Of a stretch of DNA of 64,000 nt, positions 48,713 through 61,485 are shown one piece after another. Source of the stretch: Anniella stebbinsi (Eukaryota > Chordata > Lepidosauria > Squamata > Anniellidae); NCBI GenBank assembly GCA_029215795.1, contig JARDYH010000007.1:64844763-64908762 (forward strand), given 5' to 3'. How positions within the stretch are numbered: position 1 is the first letter of the stretch; every line of letters begins with the position of its first letter. Both the position numbers and the translations under genes were made by a program. Under the pieces are notes generated by a model. The model searched no databases and had not been told where the DNA came from. It saw only the letters and a list, made by a program, of their open reading frames with translations.

Positions 48713-51700
48713 GCTACAACTCTGAACGTCAAACTCTGACACCTGGCAATCCTACTGACAGGTCATGATTGGAACAGCCCATCTCAGGGTTTCGCTCTCT
48801 TGCCCTACAACGCTCCACCCCAAGTGCTGGTTTGTTGAAATACAAGTGTGCCCAAGGTGAACCTGTCTATATCTATCGTCCTGTTTCCCCGGTGCCAGTT
48901 GGCCAGACGCTCCCAGGAAGGCCAGACTCCCCTCCTGGATTATGTAATGCATCAGCTCAGGCCAAGCAAAATGACATGGGCCAGGCTTGGTGGAATAAGG
49001 ATATCTGTGTGTGCCAAATCAAAGAATCTGGAAATCATGCTTCTAAATATTTTGCCATTTGATCTTTGTGAATACGTATTGCATCACTTAAAACTTGAGA
49101 AAAAACTTAACAAATGTATGAATTATTCTTCATCATCATATTTCCAAATGTTTTCCCCCCCGTCAATAGGTTTTATTTAATCTTTTGCACTCTTTAATTT
49201 TAATACATTTTTGTTAATTTCGTTAGCAAACCCTATGTAGACCAATTTTTGTGTGTGACTTCGAATTCTATTAATATAAAGTTCCTCTGATCTATTTGAT
49301 TACCTTCTATTTACCTCTAAGCTTCCGGCTGCCCTAACTAATGTGTTTAGAAAACCAGTGAAGTGTTGATGAGATGTTAATGAGGTGAGAGTAAATTCTG
49401 GGGCTTTATATTTTTAAAGAGATCTGTGAAGAGACATGCGAGTTTTCTTCGTAATTAGCTGAGATATTCCCATTCCTTTGGGGCTGCTCAGTTGCTCCAA
49501 GTTGTCCTCTGGGTTTTGCCTGGCCAGAAGACTGACCCAGTGCTCACTCTTTTCCGCAGGGTCACCCAGACCGTGTGAACACAAATATAAAGAGCAGCTG
49601 GTGGGAGCTGCAGGAGGAAACAGGGTCAAAACAGGAATTAAAGGACTTCTCTTCTGTCTTTCCTTTCTCGGATGCCACCTTCTTCACTCAGACTTCCCAG
49701 AAAAGTTCAGAAAAGCGTAATGGGATTTACAGAGGAGGGAGCAAAGGGGTAGGTTCCCCAAGAAGATCAAGGCCATGGTAGGCAACTTCCACTTTCCTTG
49801 AGCTAGACATAGAGTTCAGGAATCCTGGGAATTCATAACCAATAAACACCTTAGGCCTTTTAGTGGAAGGCATGAAAAGGGAGTTTGGAATGCAATCCCT
49901 GAAGGGAGTCAAAAGGCCCAGTGTTCCCCTGCCCTGCTTCCAAACCAGCAAGCCGAGCTGTGTCTCTTTATGGTCTTGGCTATCCGTCCCAGCAGCTTGA
50001 GTGGGAAGGAATCAAGAAGATTGAACAGAGAGAAAGGACTAAATAAACAGAAGCAGAGCAGCAATCCTACTTTAAAACCTACCCTTAAAAGGGCAGAATC
50101 ATCTGGGTAGCTGCACGGCTAGAAATCTCTTGGAAGGCAATAGGCCAACCATGTGTTCCACCTTACCTTGGCAGAGGTGGAGATACTCACTTCTTGGACG
50201 CATGGGACTTTGGTATTCTTTAGGCAATCGGGGCGTAAGAGAGGCCTCAGCCTGCTGGGATTCATGGAACATCACCTCCCCTAGAGGGACCTTTCCACTC
50301 AGTCTCACCTTTGGCCTCTTCCTGTTTATTCCCAGAAAGGCTCTCGTCTCAGTGGCTCTCGCCTTTTGTGAAGTGCTGAGATTAGACTGTTCTCATCTTG
50401 GGACGTCACTGATGGCCATCTCTCTCTGCCTCATGCATTCCTGGAATGGGGAGTCATCTGTGGGCTAGCATTGCTCTGAGGCTCCTTGCCAAAGGTCCAA
50501 ATTGATCTCAGAGGCGAGGAAATTTTTGCAAGTTTAATTTTATCCCACACCAAGAGGCCGTTACTGTGGGTGCTTCAACAGTAGCTGTTTATAACAGGAT
50601 CACTTGCCCTGGGTGGAAATGCAGCTACCTCTGGGGTTAAGCATGGGAGGGATTTCTGTTCTGCCTGTTGCTGAAAAGCAATTACTTATGGGAAAAGTGT
50701 CATCTTTCTAAATATACAGAAATTTTCTCTAGGGAGGGTGATGTTGGAAGCTCAGCTTCTTCAGAAGTTCATAATGTTGTATCTCCAGTGAATTGATCAA
50801 GAGAGTAATTGCTAGCTCCTATTCCATATTTATAGCCTCTGACATAGGGTACCATTCACATTTCATCCGTAAGTGTGCATTGAAACCAGGAGCTCCCTTT
50901 CTCTATTACTTAAACACTCTCATTTGCGAGTGTAATTGGAATAATTAAAGAGGATCAGCTGAGTCGTGTGAAGCAAATGAATACTGGTCATCAGCCTTTA
51001 TGAAACAACAAGAGCTCCTGAGCATGTGTTGGGTGTCTTCCCTCCCCATGGAAGAATTGGGGCCAACTCACGGACATCTGGGATTTGCGTCTGAGGACAT
51101 CGTACTTTAGGTGGGCTGGAGCCTTGTCACCTCTTGTTTTTAAACAATTAACCATTGCTCAAGCAGCACTGAAACGTGATCAGCTCTGGGGTGTAGCAGT
51201 TTGGAAGAAGATGCCCCCCTCCCTTTGTCTGTGCCGGCCCAGAGGAGGCTGAGGCTTGGCTCAGTGCCAAGTTTATTTGTCAGCCTTCATGGCCTCAGAG
51301 GAGCTTCCTCTGCTAATTAAGCTCCCATAATCTCCAAGCATTTGGCTTCCTGTTGTAACCGGGATATGGGAACTGGGAGGGAGGGGGAGAATGAGGGGAA
51401 ACGGGATATGGGTATTTCCTCCCTCTTGGGTCTCTGACATGAGAAGGGATTCTGTGGGGAATCGCTTGTATTGTGTGAGTAACTGCTACCCCCATTCTTG
51501 CAGCTGCTTGGGGCAACAAATGGTCTTGGTTACCCCTTACTAAAGTGGAAAGCAAAGGGGAAATGGGGCAGGATGTGCAAGAGGGAACGAGCAGGGTGTT
51601 TTCCAGCTACCTGTTCGAAGCGACGAGCCCTAAATCGTTGCATGTTCTCTAGATAACTTACAGGTGTCCTTTTAGAAACCTTTATATGTTGCTGTGGGCT

Positions 51701-51839
51701 CACATAATAGGGTAGGAAGGGGGCTTTTTGCAGGGGTCATGAAGAGCAGCTAGGAATAACAGGTTCAGATCAGTGAGGCAGTGCAGATGGGCATTTGCAA
51801 GGACATGAGAGACACCAGTGAGGTCAGGAATAAAGGTAC

Positions 51840-52225
51840 ACAGAGGGAGAAATTATTCTCCTCTCAGAATACAAGAACGTGGGAAACTGACTGACGTGTT
51901 CTGGACAGAGTAAGGGAAATACATCTTCATACAGCACATAATCGACCTGTGGGATGTGCTATCAAATGATGGTGTACAGATGGCTGCTTAAAAAAAAAAA
52001 GAATTAGCCAAATTCACGGAAGGATCACAGACCTCTCAATGGCTACTGGTCACGATGATTGAAAGTGGAACCGCCAAGGCAGCCCCCCTCTGGAGACCAG
52101 CGTGTTGTGGCTCCCTACATCCTGCAAGCTTTGTGAACTGACCAAGAACGTCTGGCAGGCTGCTGCTGGTGTGAGAATGCTAGATGAAGAGGACCTTTGG
52201 CCTCATCCAGCAGGGCAGAGGATGT
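51840..52225 (+). mobile_element. CR1/L3-like LINE 3' fragment
   Basis: It contains a GAAACTGACTGACGTGTTCT.. GATGTGCTATCAAATGATGG.. CCTCTCAATGGCTACTGGTC series, same family and orientation as 52440-52740 and complementary to 59880-60190. Confidence 0.55.
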
Positions 52226-52439
52226 TTCCCGCATCAGAGCAGGCACGTTGCAGTAGCTAAGAGGCTAAAGAATGAAGCTGGAAGCCCCCAGTTCAAGTCT
52301 CACCATAGGCCAGCCACTCCTTTGGGCCTCATCCACCCATCCCTGTCTGCAATATGGGGCTAATAATAGGGTCTTTACAGGGTCATTGTAACATTGACAC
52401 CAAGATAATGCACGTGATGTGTTTTCAACAGATGAAAGA

Positions 52440-52740
52440 GTCAGAAATTGTTACTTACAGCGCACAGTTAAACTATGGAATTCACTGCCACAAGATGTAG
52501 TGAGGGCCACCAACTCAGGTGGCTTTAAGAGGGGATTCAACAAATTCACAGGGGGGAAAAAGGCTATCAATGGCTACTAATCATGATGGCTGTATATTGC
52601 CCCCAGTATCAGAGGCCGTATGACTCTGTCTGAATACCATATGCTGAGGGACATGAGTGGGAAGGTACTATTGTATTGTTGTGAACCACCTACAGAGCTT
52701 CGGCTATTAGATGGTGTAGCAATGATAATAATAATTAATA
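52440..52740 (+). mobile_element. CR1/L3-like LINE 3' fragment
   Basis: ATGGAATTCACTGCCACAAG, then ATGTAGTGAGGGCCACCAAC and CTATCAATGGCTACTAATCATG. The end (GAACCACCTACAGAGCTTCG.. AATAATAAT) is a generic LINE tail. Confidence 0.65.
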
Positions 52741-52898
52741 ATAATATTGTACCATCCTGCACGTGGGCAGCCCATTTGGACATCTGTCTGGCCACTGTGG
52801 GCACAGAATACTGGACTAGAGAGGCCTTTAGTCTTACCTGTGGAACCTGTGCAGAAATGTACTAACTCCCAGGAGTTTTTACGTTGTTATAATATTAT

Positions 52899-52904
52899 TT
52901 TATT
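52899..52904 (-). terminator. GPR4: Candidate poly(A) signal of GPR4
   Basis: AATAAA on the minus strand, 102 bases past the stop, in AT-rich sequence. A short 3'UTR is plausible; longer ones are not excluded. Confidence 0.45.
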
Positions 52905-53005
52905 GTATTTTCAACACTATATTTCTTAGTGATCTGCCCTGATGGGTCGCCAGTGGCTCCAGTGAATGCTGCACAGAGTAGCACCAGGTGCTTAAGAGGG
53001 AGTGT

Positions 53006-54112
53006 TCATCGGTTAAAAGTCAGTATCTTCATCTGGAGCTCCTCGTCTCTCATCCCCACCCCAGCCTGCAAGGGGGGCAGCGACAGCACCAGAGGCTGCC
53101 GGCAGAAGCTGCTCTTCTTGGAGGAGAGTGGGGTGTCGAGGGTGAGCGAGGCGTTGGCCATCTCCTGGGGCTTGGAGCTGGTGAGGAAGCGCACCAAGGT
53201 GGACAGGGCTTTGGCCACGTCGCTCCGGGCTCCTTCGTTGGCAAAGCAGTAGAGGATGGGGTCGGCCACGCAATTCAAGCTGGTGAAGGCCAGGGAGGTG
53301 TGGTAGGCCACGAAGACCTTCTCCTCGAAGCTGCAGTCGCAGGGCTTGCTCAGGTAGACGGCGCTGCGGGAGAGCAGGATGACGTGGTAGGGAGCGAAGC
53401 AGAAGAGGAGGATGGCGATGAGGCTGAGCGAGAGGCGCTTGATCTTGGCCTTCTCCTGCTTCTCGGTGGAGATGTTCCCCCGGACCGCCCGCAAGATCCC
53501 CTGATAGGAGAAGAGCATCAGCATCCACGGGAAGAGGAAGCCGATGAAGACCCGGTAGAGGTTCATCCACGCCACCCAGTCCTCCATGGGGTACTTTTCA
53601 AAGCAGAAGGTGTGGTTGTAGCGGTCGTGGAAGAGTTCGTTGTGAAAGAGGGGGGCTGAATTGGCCCCAATCTCAATGGCCCACACCACCGCGCTGATGG
53701 CCACGGCGGTCTTGACCCTCCGGAATTTGGCGAAGCGCAGCGGGTGGGCCACGGCCAAGTAGCGGTCCACGGAGATGCAGCAGAGGAAGGCGATACTGAT
53801 GTAGATGTTGGTGTAGAAGATGAACCCAAAGACCTTGCAAGACTCCTGCCCGTGGATCCAGTTGTCGTAGTGAAGGAAGTAGTCGATCCAGAGGGGCAGG
53901 GTGGCGATGTAGAGCAGGTCCGCGATGGAGAGGTTCATCAAATAGACACCCAGCTCGTTCTTCTGCCTGACCTGCAGGTAGGCGGCCCAAAGTGCCATGC
54001 AGTTGGTGGGGAGCCCCACAGTGATGACGATGATGTACAGCGTCGGGGGGAACAGGTGGTCGATCTTTGAGTCCACGTGGCAGCTCCAGCTCACTAGGGT
54101 GGCGTTGCACAT
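53006..54112 (-). CDS. GPR4: GPR4, proton-sensing G-protein-coupled receptor
   Basis: A class A receptor at the plasma membrane that senses extracellular protons and couples mainly to Gs. The coding region is intronless: 368 residues (human 362). Seven membrane segments are visible, with Asp65 in TM2 (LSIADLLY), the disulfide Cys92-Cys170, DRYLAVAHP at 116-124 and DPILYC ending TM7. Proton-sensing histidines of the family are kept: His12, His19, His81, His157, His167 and His271 (human numbering minus 2), as is Glu147; human His80 is Tyr82. N-glycosylation sequons are at Asn3 and Asn166. The start at 54112 (MCNATLVSW) was chosen by comparison with the family N-terminus and a good Kozak context. 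The frame stays open for 58 more codons upstream, which resembles no GPR4 sequence and is probably untranslated. The C-terminal 45 residues diverge from mammals. Confidence 0.97.
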   Translation of the reverse strand: MCNATLVSWSCHVDSKIDHLFPPTLYIIVITVGLPTNCMALWAAYLQVRQKNELGVYLMNLSIADLLYIATLPLWIDYFLHYDNWIHGQESCKVFGFIFYTNIYISIAFLCCISVDRYLAVAHPLRFAKFRRVKTAVAISAVVWAIEIGANSAPLFHNELFHDRYNHTFCFEKYPMEDWVAWMNLYRVFIGFLFPWMLMLFSYQGILRAVRGNISTEKQEKAKIKRLSLSLIAILLFCFAPYHVILLSRSAVYLSKPCDCSFEEKVFVAYHTSLAFTSLNCVADPILYCFANEGARSDVAKALSTLVRFLTSSKPQEMANASLTLDTPLSSKKSSFCRQPLVLSLPPLQAGVGMRDEELQMKILTFNR

Positions 54113-54419
54113 CCTTGGGACGGAAATGGAGTGGCCCTGGCTGGGAAGTGGCGGAAGCCAACAGGCTGGCGAACCCCAACTCAGAGCAGGCGTCGGTGGG
54201 GCCAGGAGTGGTCTGTCCACAGGACCACGCAGGCCATTGCAAGGGCGTCCCTGGTGCTGGCATGCAGCAAGGTTTCCATAGGCCAAGTCCAGGAGTCGCC
54301 TTCTGCCTGGCCACTAGCCTTGCTGGGCAGCTGGGACGGCGCTGGGCCTTTTTCTCAGCGGTATTTCCTGCCCTTGTGGACCTGAGCGGAGAGAAGGAGA
54401 CGCATGTTGAGGTGATGAT

Positions 54420-54512
54420 GTTTTTATTTGTTTTAATGTTTTATCTATTTCATGATTTTTGTATTTATATTTATTGTTGTTCTCCGCCTCAATCCAGATA
54501 AATAAATAAATA
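54420..54512 (+). repeat. LINE 3'-end fragment
   Basis: TTTTTATTTGTTTTAATG.. GTTGTTCTCCGCCTCAATCC, then (AAAT)n. The tail resembles that at 59640-59783. Confidence 0.55.
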
Positions 54513-54569
54513 AATGAGAGGGCATCGCAGGGGAAGTCGTCATTGAGCCGCAGTTCCTGCACTTCCCCC

Positions 54570-54700
54570 TATGCCGGCCTTCCCTGACCTGGTGGCCTCC
54601 AGGGGTTTTGGACTTCCACCCCCAGCATGACCAATGGTCAGAAATGCTTGGAGTTGCAGTCCAAAATAATTGGAGGGCGCCAAGTTGGGCAAGTCTTCCC
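54570..54700. mobile_element. Palindromic MITE (diverged)
   Basis: CCTGACCTGGTGGCCTCCAGG at the left and ATTGGAGGGCGCCAAGTTGGG at the right. Confidence 0.7.
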
Positions 54701-55599
54701 TACTGCAACATCTGTTCCTCTGGCACACTGAAGAAGGTCTTGGGAGTTATATCCTGTTAAACTTTCTTTGGGATCACTCAGTGGCAGGGAGACCTCTCTC
54801 TGCCTTAGGTGGCAAATCCAAACAGCATTCTTCCTCAGTCAATGACAACAGGGCACAACTCATTGAGGACTTCTCCTGCACAAGGCTGTCTGAAATGAAT
54901 GGGAGCTTAGAACAGGGCACACGCAAGGACGCCGCCATGCGCAAGGAGAGACGGGGTGTGGTGCTGGGTACAAGCTCCAGCTTCCCAATAATCCTAGCGT
55001 TATTTTTGAAAGGCACAATTCTAGCCCTCAGGGTTATAAATACATGTATGACTGTGTGTGGGCTATGCCTGGGGAGCTCTCAGAAACCGGGAGGTAAAGC
55101 TCTCTCATGGCAGGGGAATATGGGGCTCTCTGGGTCTCTAGGGCTCCTTGGGGAGAGATCAGAGCTGAGTGGCCGTGGGGCACCTGATCCACACGCAGCA
55201 AGACCTCTCTCTGCCCCAAACCCTGGACAGCAACCCTTGGTCCAAGGAGATAGTGCTGGGCTAGATGTACAAACAGCCAGAACTAGTGCTGGGCAGCTTC
55301 CTATGCTCCTGCCCATGCAGGGCAGGAGAGCAGCACAAACTTTGCAAACGCGCATGGTTTTTACGGAATGCAAAATCCAGCTTTTTCGGCATAGCACTTC
55401 GTTAACTTTATTGCAGATTTAAGATACTTATTTTAGCGTCAAGTGCAGTCCGGTCCATAAGCGACCGGATGCTGGCAGCCACGGCATGGCAGAAAAGGGT
55501 GGTGAGAGGAACAACAATGTCAGGGGAAAGAGAGGGAATCTTGGTTGGTGGCCGGCTGGCGGGTTTTGGCATGGGCGGTGTCAAAAATACCTGGCCGTG

Positions 55600-55760
55600 T
55601 AGATGCAAAAAAAGAGCCATGTGGCACCGTAAATGCTAAAAACACTTGTTTATAACATAAGCTTTCATAAACATGCAAGCTTATGCCATAATAAATGTGC
55701 TGGCCTGTAAAGTCTTGCAAGACTCTTCCGGATCTTTGACGCAACAAACCAATACTCCAC
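55600..55760. repeat. Head-to-head SINE-like repeat
   Basis: ATGTGGCACCGTAAATGC, then CATAAGCTTTCAT, followed at once by AAGCTTATGCCATAATAAAT and GTCTTGCAAGACTC. The two halves look like opposite ends of the TGTGGCACCTTAAAGAC family joined as an inverted pair. Confidence 0.5.
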
Positions 55761-57374
55761 GACCCACATGTATACCTGAGAGTGCACCTCCTCTCGCATT
55801 GACATCGGTGGCCTGGAGCCAAGCCGCTGCCCGTAATTAAACCAAACCTTGCTGTTTGCCCAGGCGAGCGGCCAAGCCATCCCCAACCCTTTGCCCCTCC
55901 GCTTGGCGGTTCTCGGAAGAAGAGACTATCCGGAGAGGTTGCCACACACGCCACCCCCTGCTTGTCAATAAAACACTTGAAAGTGGACGAGATGCCCCCG
56001 AGGGGACGTTGTGGGGTGATGCAAGGAGACGGGAGCGGGAAACATCCTAATGATCAGAACCGCAGACAAAACTTTGGACTCTAAAGAGTGAGCATGCAAA
56101 ACCAAGTGACAGGTTCGCAGGTAAAGGTGCAACAGTTCACACTCTGAAGGAGTGAGTGAGCGTACAAATGCAAGTGTGCCACACGTCTCCTGATAAATAT
56201 GCAGGCTATGCTTTCTGGGTGACCTAAGTCCGCGGTGGCATATTGGCCACAAGAGGACCTGCAGCCATTTCTAGGGTTCTTGCTTTGTGCAGGTTGCCCT
56301 TCCTCGTTGCCCTCGAGTCTGACAAAGTTAATGAAACCATGATTCCCCAATGCTGCGGACTGCGGAGAAACGGGTGCAGGCAATTTCAGAAGATCCTGTG
56401 CAACCATTTCCCTTAGCTTTCTCTCTCTGCGCTCTTCCACCCTCACCCCATTTCTAAATAAGAAGCCAGTCTCTGTCTTTCTCTCTCACGCACACTACTC
56501 CTACGAGTCAGACAAACAGCAAAATCATGTAGTGAACTTTTTTGAACTGTCCCACTTCACAGAGGAGGGGGAATTGCATAGTGGAATGCCTCTTTATTTT
56601 TATTTGTGAACGTCCTGCACATAGAAAATTAGCATATCAGGAAGAAGGGTTCAGCCTATCCCATCTCTTCCCCCATGCTGTGGAGAGCATTCAGGGATGC
56701 AATTCCCCCCCCCCCCCAATTTGCAAAAAGTGATATAGTCCGGGATCCTGTGGATGGTCTTAAATAGCCTAGAGCCATTATATGGTTTTGTCCTTCTAAA
56801 TTCCTGGATTGTCCATACTTCAGGTAAACCTTGGATATTCTAGGGACGGGCATGTAAGGGCCAGCGTTTGCATTTTCGAAGAGCGAAGAAATGCCCTGCT
56901 CCTTTTCCTGATAGCCTATGCTGCAACCTGAGATATTACTTACACCCGGTGTGGTATAACCTAATTACGTCTCCATAAACAACCTCCATTGCATCATAAA
57001 AAGTGCAGACTAATAGGATTTTTCACTATGTACAGGAACAGTTTTTCTCCATTCTCTCTCCCCCACCATTTTTCTTTCCTGTTCTTTTTGCTTAACACCG
57101 GTCCTGAGGAAGAGTTCCAGTGAGTCGAAAAAGTTTGCTCATCATTACTTTGTAACATTTTAACTAGTCCTCATAAAGGCATATTACCTTGTTGTTACTG
57201 TAGGATTCGAACATTCATAACCAGTTCCCCACCTTTCGGATAAGTGTTGTGGGAATGATATGGCCACCACCACCTGGCCCACCATAGATGGTCAGATCTT
57301 TATGTGGTTGCACACGCTGCCACTGTGTAAATTATTATTTCTTTTCATTATTTTGCGGATGACTATTTTGCCTT

Positions 57375-57665
57375 TCAGTAAGATCATCAAAGCAACAGTA
57401 AAAAAAAATTCAGTAAAGTAAAAACAAATCTCAGCAAATTAAAATACAAATCTCAGCAACTAAAACCCAGCAGCAGAGAGTGCTTATTACGAAGAATATT
57501 TTGCTGTAACAAAATGGCCTTTGGTGCTTGTCTCAGAGTGAGCTGTGATACAGCCAGGCACCCTGCTCTTGGATAGCTATTCCAGACCTTGGGCCCCACA
57601 AACAAGAAAGCCTCCTCTTGAGTAGACCCCTGCCATACAGAAGCCGAGGCATGCAAAGAGCTGGT
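57375..57665 (-). repeat. Possible LINE-derived fragment
   Basis: On the minus strand 57656-57453 reads ..EEAFLFVGPKVWNSYPRAG.., reminiscent of the C-terminal region of non-LTR reverse transcriptases (..VGPKLWNSLP..), followed by an A/T-rich tail. Weak. Confidence 0.4.
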
Positions 57666-58645
57666 TTATGCAATATAAGGCTGGCTTGTTAACCACCCCT
57701 GAGTGTGCTGGCTGATTTCCCTAATTACCCTGCCCGGGCCCGGGTTGTCATGACGTTCAGACCTGGCAGAGTGGGTGGCTGGGTGGTTAACAAGCCGTGC
57801 AGCCACCCAACAGCCGTGGGTCAAAAGGCTAGAAGGCCGTTCTCTGGTGCAGGCTCACATGGGGGCAGCGAGGAGATTGTTGAGGGATTCTGGTCACAGG
57901 CAGTTCAGGAATTGAGCCCGGAAGCAAAATGGTCACCGATGAAGCTGGCAGAGGAGCGATGGGCTGGCTCCAGTCAGCACCCTGGCAGTTCCATTCTCAA
58001 CCAGTATAAAGGCTTCCAGGCTGCTCATGGCACTCTCCCTTTTAGCCTTTTGAGCATGCACAGAGCACCACAGTGCTGAGAATCTGCACCCCTAAGGCCA
58101 GAACTAGGCTTCCACAGGAGCAGGGCACGCTGGAGCCTCAGCCCCCTGTCATTTTTAGGAATTGACCACCAGTTTAACGCTGCGAGTGTTAATTCTGCAA
58201 TTAACTCACTTCTCTTAAAGTGCTGCATGTTGAATTTCTGTACAAAAGGGCTCCTGAAAAATTAATGCTGACCTTTCTGGGCCCTTAATCCCACTCGCTG
58301 AAACTGAAGGTCATTGGGGGGCCCCGTCCCTGCTAACATGATTCCCTGGAACTCTCCCGCCAAGCTCTAAAGGGCAATGAACAAAGCCGGCCCAGGCTGA
58401 TGCTAGAGCAGGGGGGCTTCCGCAGCCCCAAGCAGGATGCTAAGAGGAGCCGCCACACACCCTCTTCTTCACATGAAAGTCCCCGGTTAAATGCAGGCTA
58501 GAAATATGCACCAGAGCTCGGGACCCCTAGTCCTCCACACCCCACATTCTGGCTCCCTCCCTCCCTCTCCACCCCGCCCCCAGTCAAGCCTTTCTTTCAA
58601 CAAGCGTGTTTCTGCCCATGACGTAAACATAGGTTCACCTTGTGG

Positions 58646-58676
58646 GGAGGGAGAGAGAGAGAGAGAGAGAGAGAAA
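58646..58676. repeat. (GA)n microsatellite
   Basis: A run of about fifteen GA units with minor interruption. Confidence 0.9.
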
Positions 58677-58906
58677 TAAAACCCAATTGCATCATGCAAA
58701 TCAGTTCACTTTGGTGTGGTCCATTTCACTTCAATGCACTGTGAAAGCACCAGGGCAGACTGATTAGCGAGCCTGAAATATTGAGACCAAGTGCTACAAG
58801 AGGAACGGCTTCTTGAAAGAGAAGGAATTGCACACACCCCAGACTCCACGTTCTTTAATCTACAGAATGACAGAACACTCAGGAAGAACTTTAGTGTGTG
58901 ATTATA

Positions 58907-58908
58907 TC

Positions 58909-58971
<63 letters not shown>

Positions 58972-58997
58972 ATCTATCTATCTATCCTATCTATCTA
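58907..58997. repeat. (ATCT)n microsatellite
   Basis: About 21 tetranucleotide units with two small interruptions near the right end; probably highly polymorphic. Confidence 0.97.
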
Positions 58998-59469
58998 CTG
59001 AAACCTACATGGTTCTTTGCTTCTGCAGCTCTTCTAGGTAATTTCCTATAATTTTAAAATAAACAATAGGCAGTGTCTACACTATAAACTTCAACCAGTT
59101 TTGAACCGGTTCATCAGTTATGGGCTTCCCATGACGCCCGGCAAGGTGTCGTTCCTGGGGCAGAGGGTGGGACGGAAGGACCTCGAACAGAACACTCAGA
59201 AGCTGCCAAAAGAACCCCACGACTCTTGGTGTGAAGCAGGGGAGGAAAAGGGGACCTTCCGGGGGAGTTCTAAGCACTGATTGCCTCCATCACTCTGAGA
59301 TGTGTGGGAATGGTGGGGGGGGGGGGGGTGGATGGCAAGAAATAAGATGTAATTGCAGTAAGAAATCTGGCAGGAGCGAAGTCGTGCGAGGCATAGCAGT
59401 TCACTTGGTGGAATAAAACACCTACAGCAGAGAGACTATTTTTTTGCTTCCAAAACAGTTGGCCAAGAC

Positions 59470-59783
59470 TAGGCTGTTACCCAGAGGATCTTTTCTTCTG
59501 CCGCTCCCAGACTGTGGAATAATGGCCTGCTGGAGGAAACTCGTCAACGTAACAGTCTTTTAGAATTTAAAAAAACTATAAAGACTGGCCTCTTCCGGCA
59601 GACCTATCCAGTGGAATTTTAGAATGTTTTTAGGATGTTTTATTGCTTTTTTAATAATGTGTACCATGTTTTCAATCAGTTTTATGTATTTTATCGTGTT
59701 TTATATTTACTGTTGTTCCCTCCTTGGTCCAAACGGAGAGGCGGGTAAGAAATAAAATTATTATTATTATTATTATTATTATC
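59470..59783 (+). mobile_element. LINE 3' fragment (L2/CR1-like)
   Basis: TTCTGCCGCTCCCAGACTGTGG, then AATAATGGCCTGCTGG, GACTGGCCTCTTCCGGCAGAC and a GGCGGGTAAGAAATAAAATT(ATT)n tail. This is the RT C-terminal and 3'UTR layout also seen at 44345-44880, but a different subfamily. Confidence 0.7.
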
Positions 59784-59879
59784 CATCTATCAGAAGGCAA
59801 TGTGTTTCAGTAGTTACGAACTTCAGACCAAAGGCCGCAACCAGTACAGCATCGTGTTTCCCACCGGGCAAACCAGATG

Positions 59880-60190
59880 CTTACGGGAATCCCCCAAGCA
59901 GGGCATGAATGCAATAGCCCTCGCCAGCTGTTGTCCCCCAGCAATTGGTGTTCAGATGCCTCTGCTCCTGGAGGTCGTCTATAGCCATCCTGGCTAGTAG
60001 CCATTGATAGCCTCCTCCTCTGTGAATGTGTCTAATCTTGTTTTAAAACCAAGCAGGTTGGTGGCCACCAGCACATCTTGTGGCAAGGAGTTCCATCAAC
60101 GAATTACGTCTCGTGTCCTTTTGTCTGTCCTGAATCTCCTGCCCTTCACTTCCATTGGAGGATGGGCAGTTCTCCTATGAGGACTTTTTT
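59880..60190 (-). mobile_element. CR1/L3-like LINE 3' fragment
   Basis: CTGGCTAGTAGCCATTGATAG, ATGTGTCTAATCTTGTTTTA and ACATCTTGTGGCAAGGAGTTCC form the complement of 52440-52740. Confidence 0.7.
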
Positions 60191-60855
60191 GTTCAGTGGG
60201 GCGGTGGGTCAGAGGCTGGCCTGCTCTGTTTTCACTCTGGAAAACAGTGCTAAGGGCGGGCGGTGCTGAGGCAAGAGAAGCATGTGGGGTGCTGGAGGTG
60301 GGGAGCCCTGCCAAGCTCCACTTATGCGCCTATTGATGAAAGGAGGGTTTGCTGGTGGGGGGGGAGGTGATGGCAGTGGGTGCTTCCAGACAAACACCAT
60401 TGCCCCTGCTCATTCACCCCCTCGTGTTTTCTCAACGCTCTCCTGCCCCTTTTCCTCACCGCAGAAAGTCTGCTAAGGAGAAGCAAATGGACCAGCTGCA
60501 CAAGACCTTCTCGTTGGTAGCAACAGGAGCCCTCTGTTTGGAAGCACCTGCTGTCAGGATTTCAGCTAAGACAGATATTCAGGATCTCCCTAAACACACG
60601 GCCATCACCCCTTGCTTCACACTCTTGGAATCGTTCTTTCTTGACTAGAAATCAAGAAGGCAAACTGACAAGCGTTCCTCAAGCGTTCCAGGGTATGCTT
60701 GTAGGCACAATTGATCGGGTTTTAAACGTATGTGAGCATTTGTGAGCCTATAGCCAGGGGGACAGTTGTTGACTCCAGATGTATTCGTCTAGAGGGAAAT
60801 GCAGGAAGGGGCGAGTGGTGGGTTGGCAGAAGTCATGACTCTGGATTTCCTTAGA

Positions 60856-60990
60856 GCAGCCTTCCCCTGCCTGGTAGCCTCCAGATATGCTGGACTGCAA
60901 CTCTCATCATGTTGGCCATGCTGGCTGGGAATGATGGGAGTTGCAGTCTAACAAATCTGGAGGGCACTAGGTTGGAGAAGGCTGATCTTA
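60856..60990. mobile_element. Palindromic MITE, GTGCCCTCCAGATGTGTTGG family
   Basis: CAGCCTTCCCCTGCCTGGTA at the left and TTGGAGAAGGCTG at the right; the central GGCCATGCTGGCTGGGAATG is retained. One of the most complete copies. Confidence 0.8.
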
Positions 60991-61228
60991 AGCCAGAATT
61001 CCACCTGAATTAAGCCAGGGCTTAGCCTTGCAACACATACATTAATAAACATGAGAGAGTGCTGATGAGAATGTACAGAGTGCCTTATCCTAAGTGTGAA
61101 ACCACAATTAGCCCACACATATCTGGGTTTGTGAGGAGGGAGCCCTTTACCTCTGGCAACTTGGATTTAAGAATTTCCCAGTGCGGGGGGTAGGGGTGGT
61201 ATCCACCATGTTCGACTTTTGCAGTGAC

Positions 61229-61280
61229 TTGTGGCACCTTGAAGACCAACACATTTATTATGGCATGAGGTGCATGAACC
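61229..61280 (+). repeat. SINE-like interspersed repeat fragment
   Basis: TTGTGGCACCTTGAAGACC, then AACACATTTATTATGGCATGAGG, a close match to 2231-2300. Confidence 0.65.
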
Positions 61281-61485
61281 ATTAACTTTAAGTTTAACTT
61301 AAGAATTAAACACTGGTATTTGTGGGAAGGGTCTAATGAAATAAAATAAATATGATGGCTCCTGTCCTCTGTTAGCCTTAGAATAGCAATAAATAAATGT
61401 AATGCAGTGGGAGGAAATGCAATTTTTTATTGGGCTTGGGGCACCCAAGCAGGTGTGGATGAACTTTTCACCGATTCGTTGGAGG

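Larger units (their letters stand above)
47911..51839. other. Intergenic sequence between OPA3 and GPR4
   Basis: It holds a diverged direct repeat (48061-48245), a SINE (48589-48712) and otherwise AT-richer sequence with no recognised exon. 49400-51800 looks single-copy and repeat-poor. Upstream non-coding exons of OPA3 or regulatory elements cannot be excluded. Confidence 0.5.
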
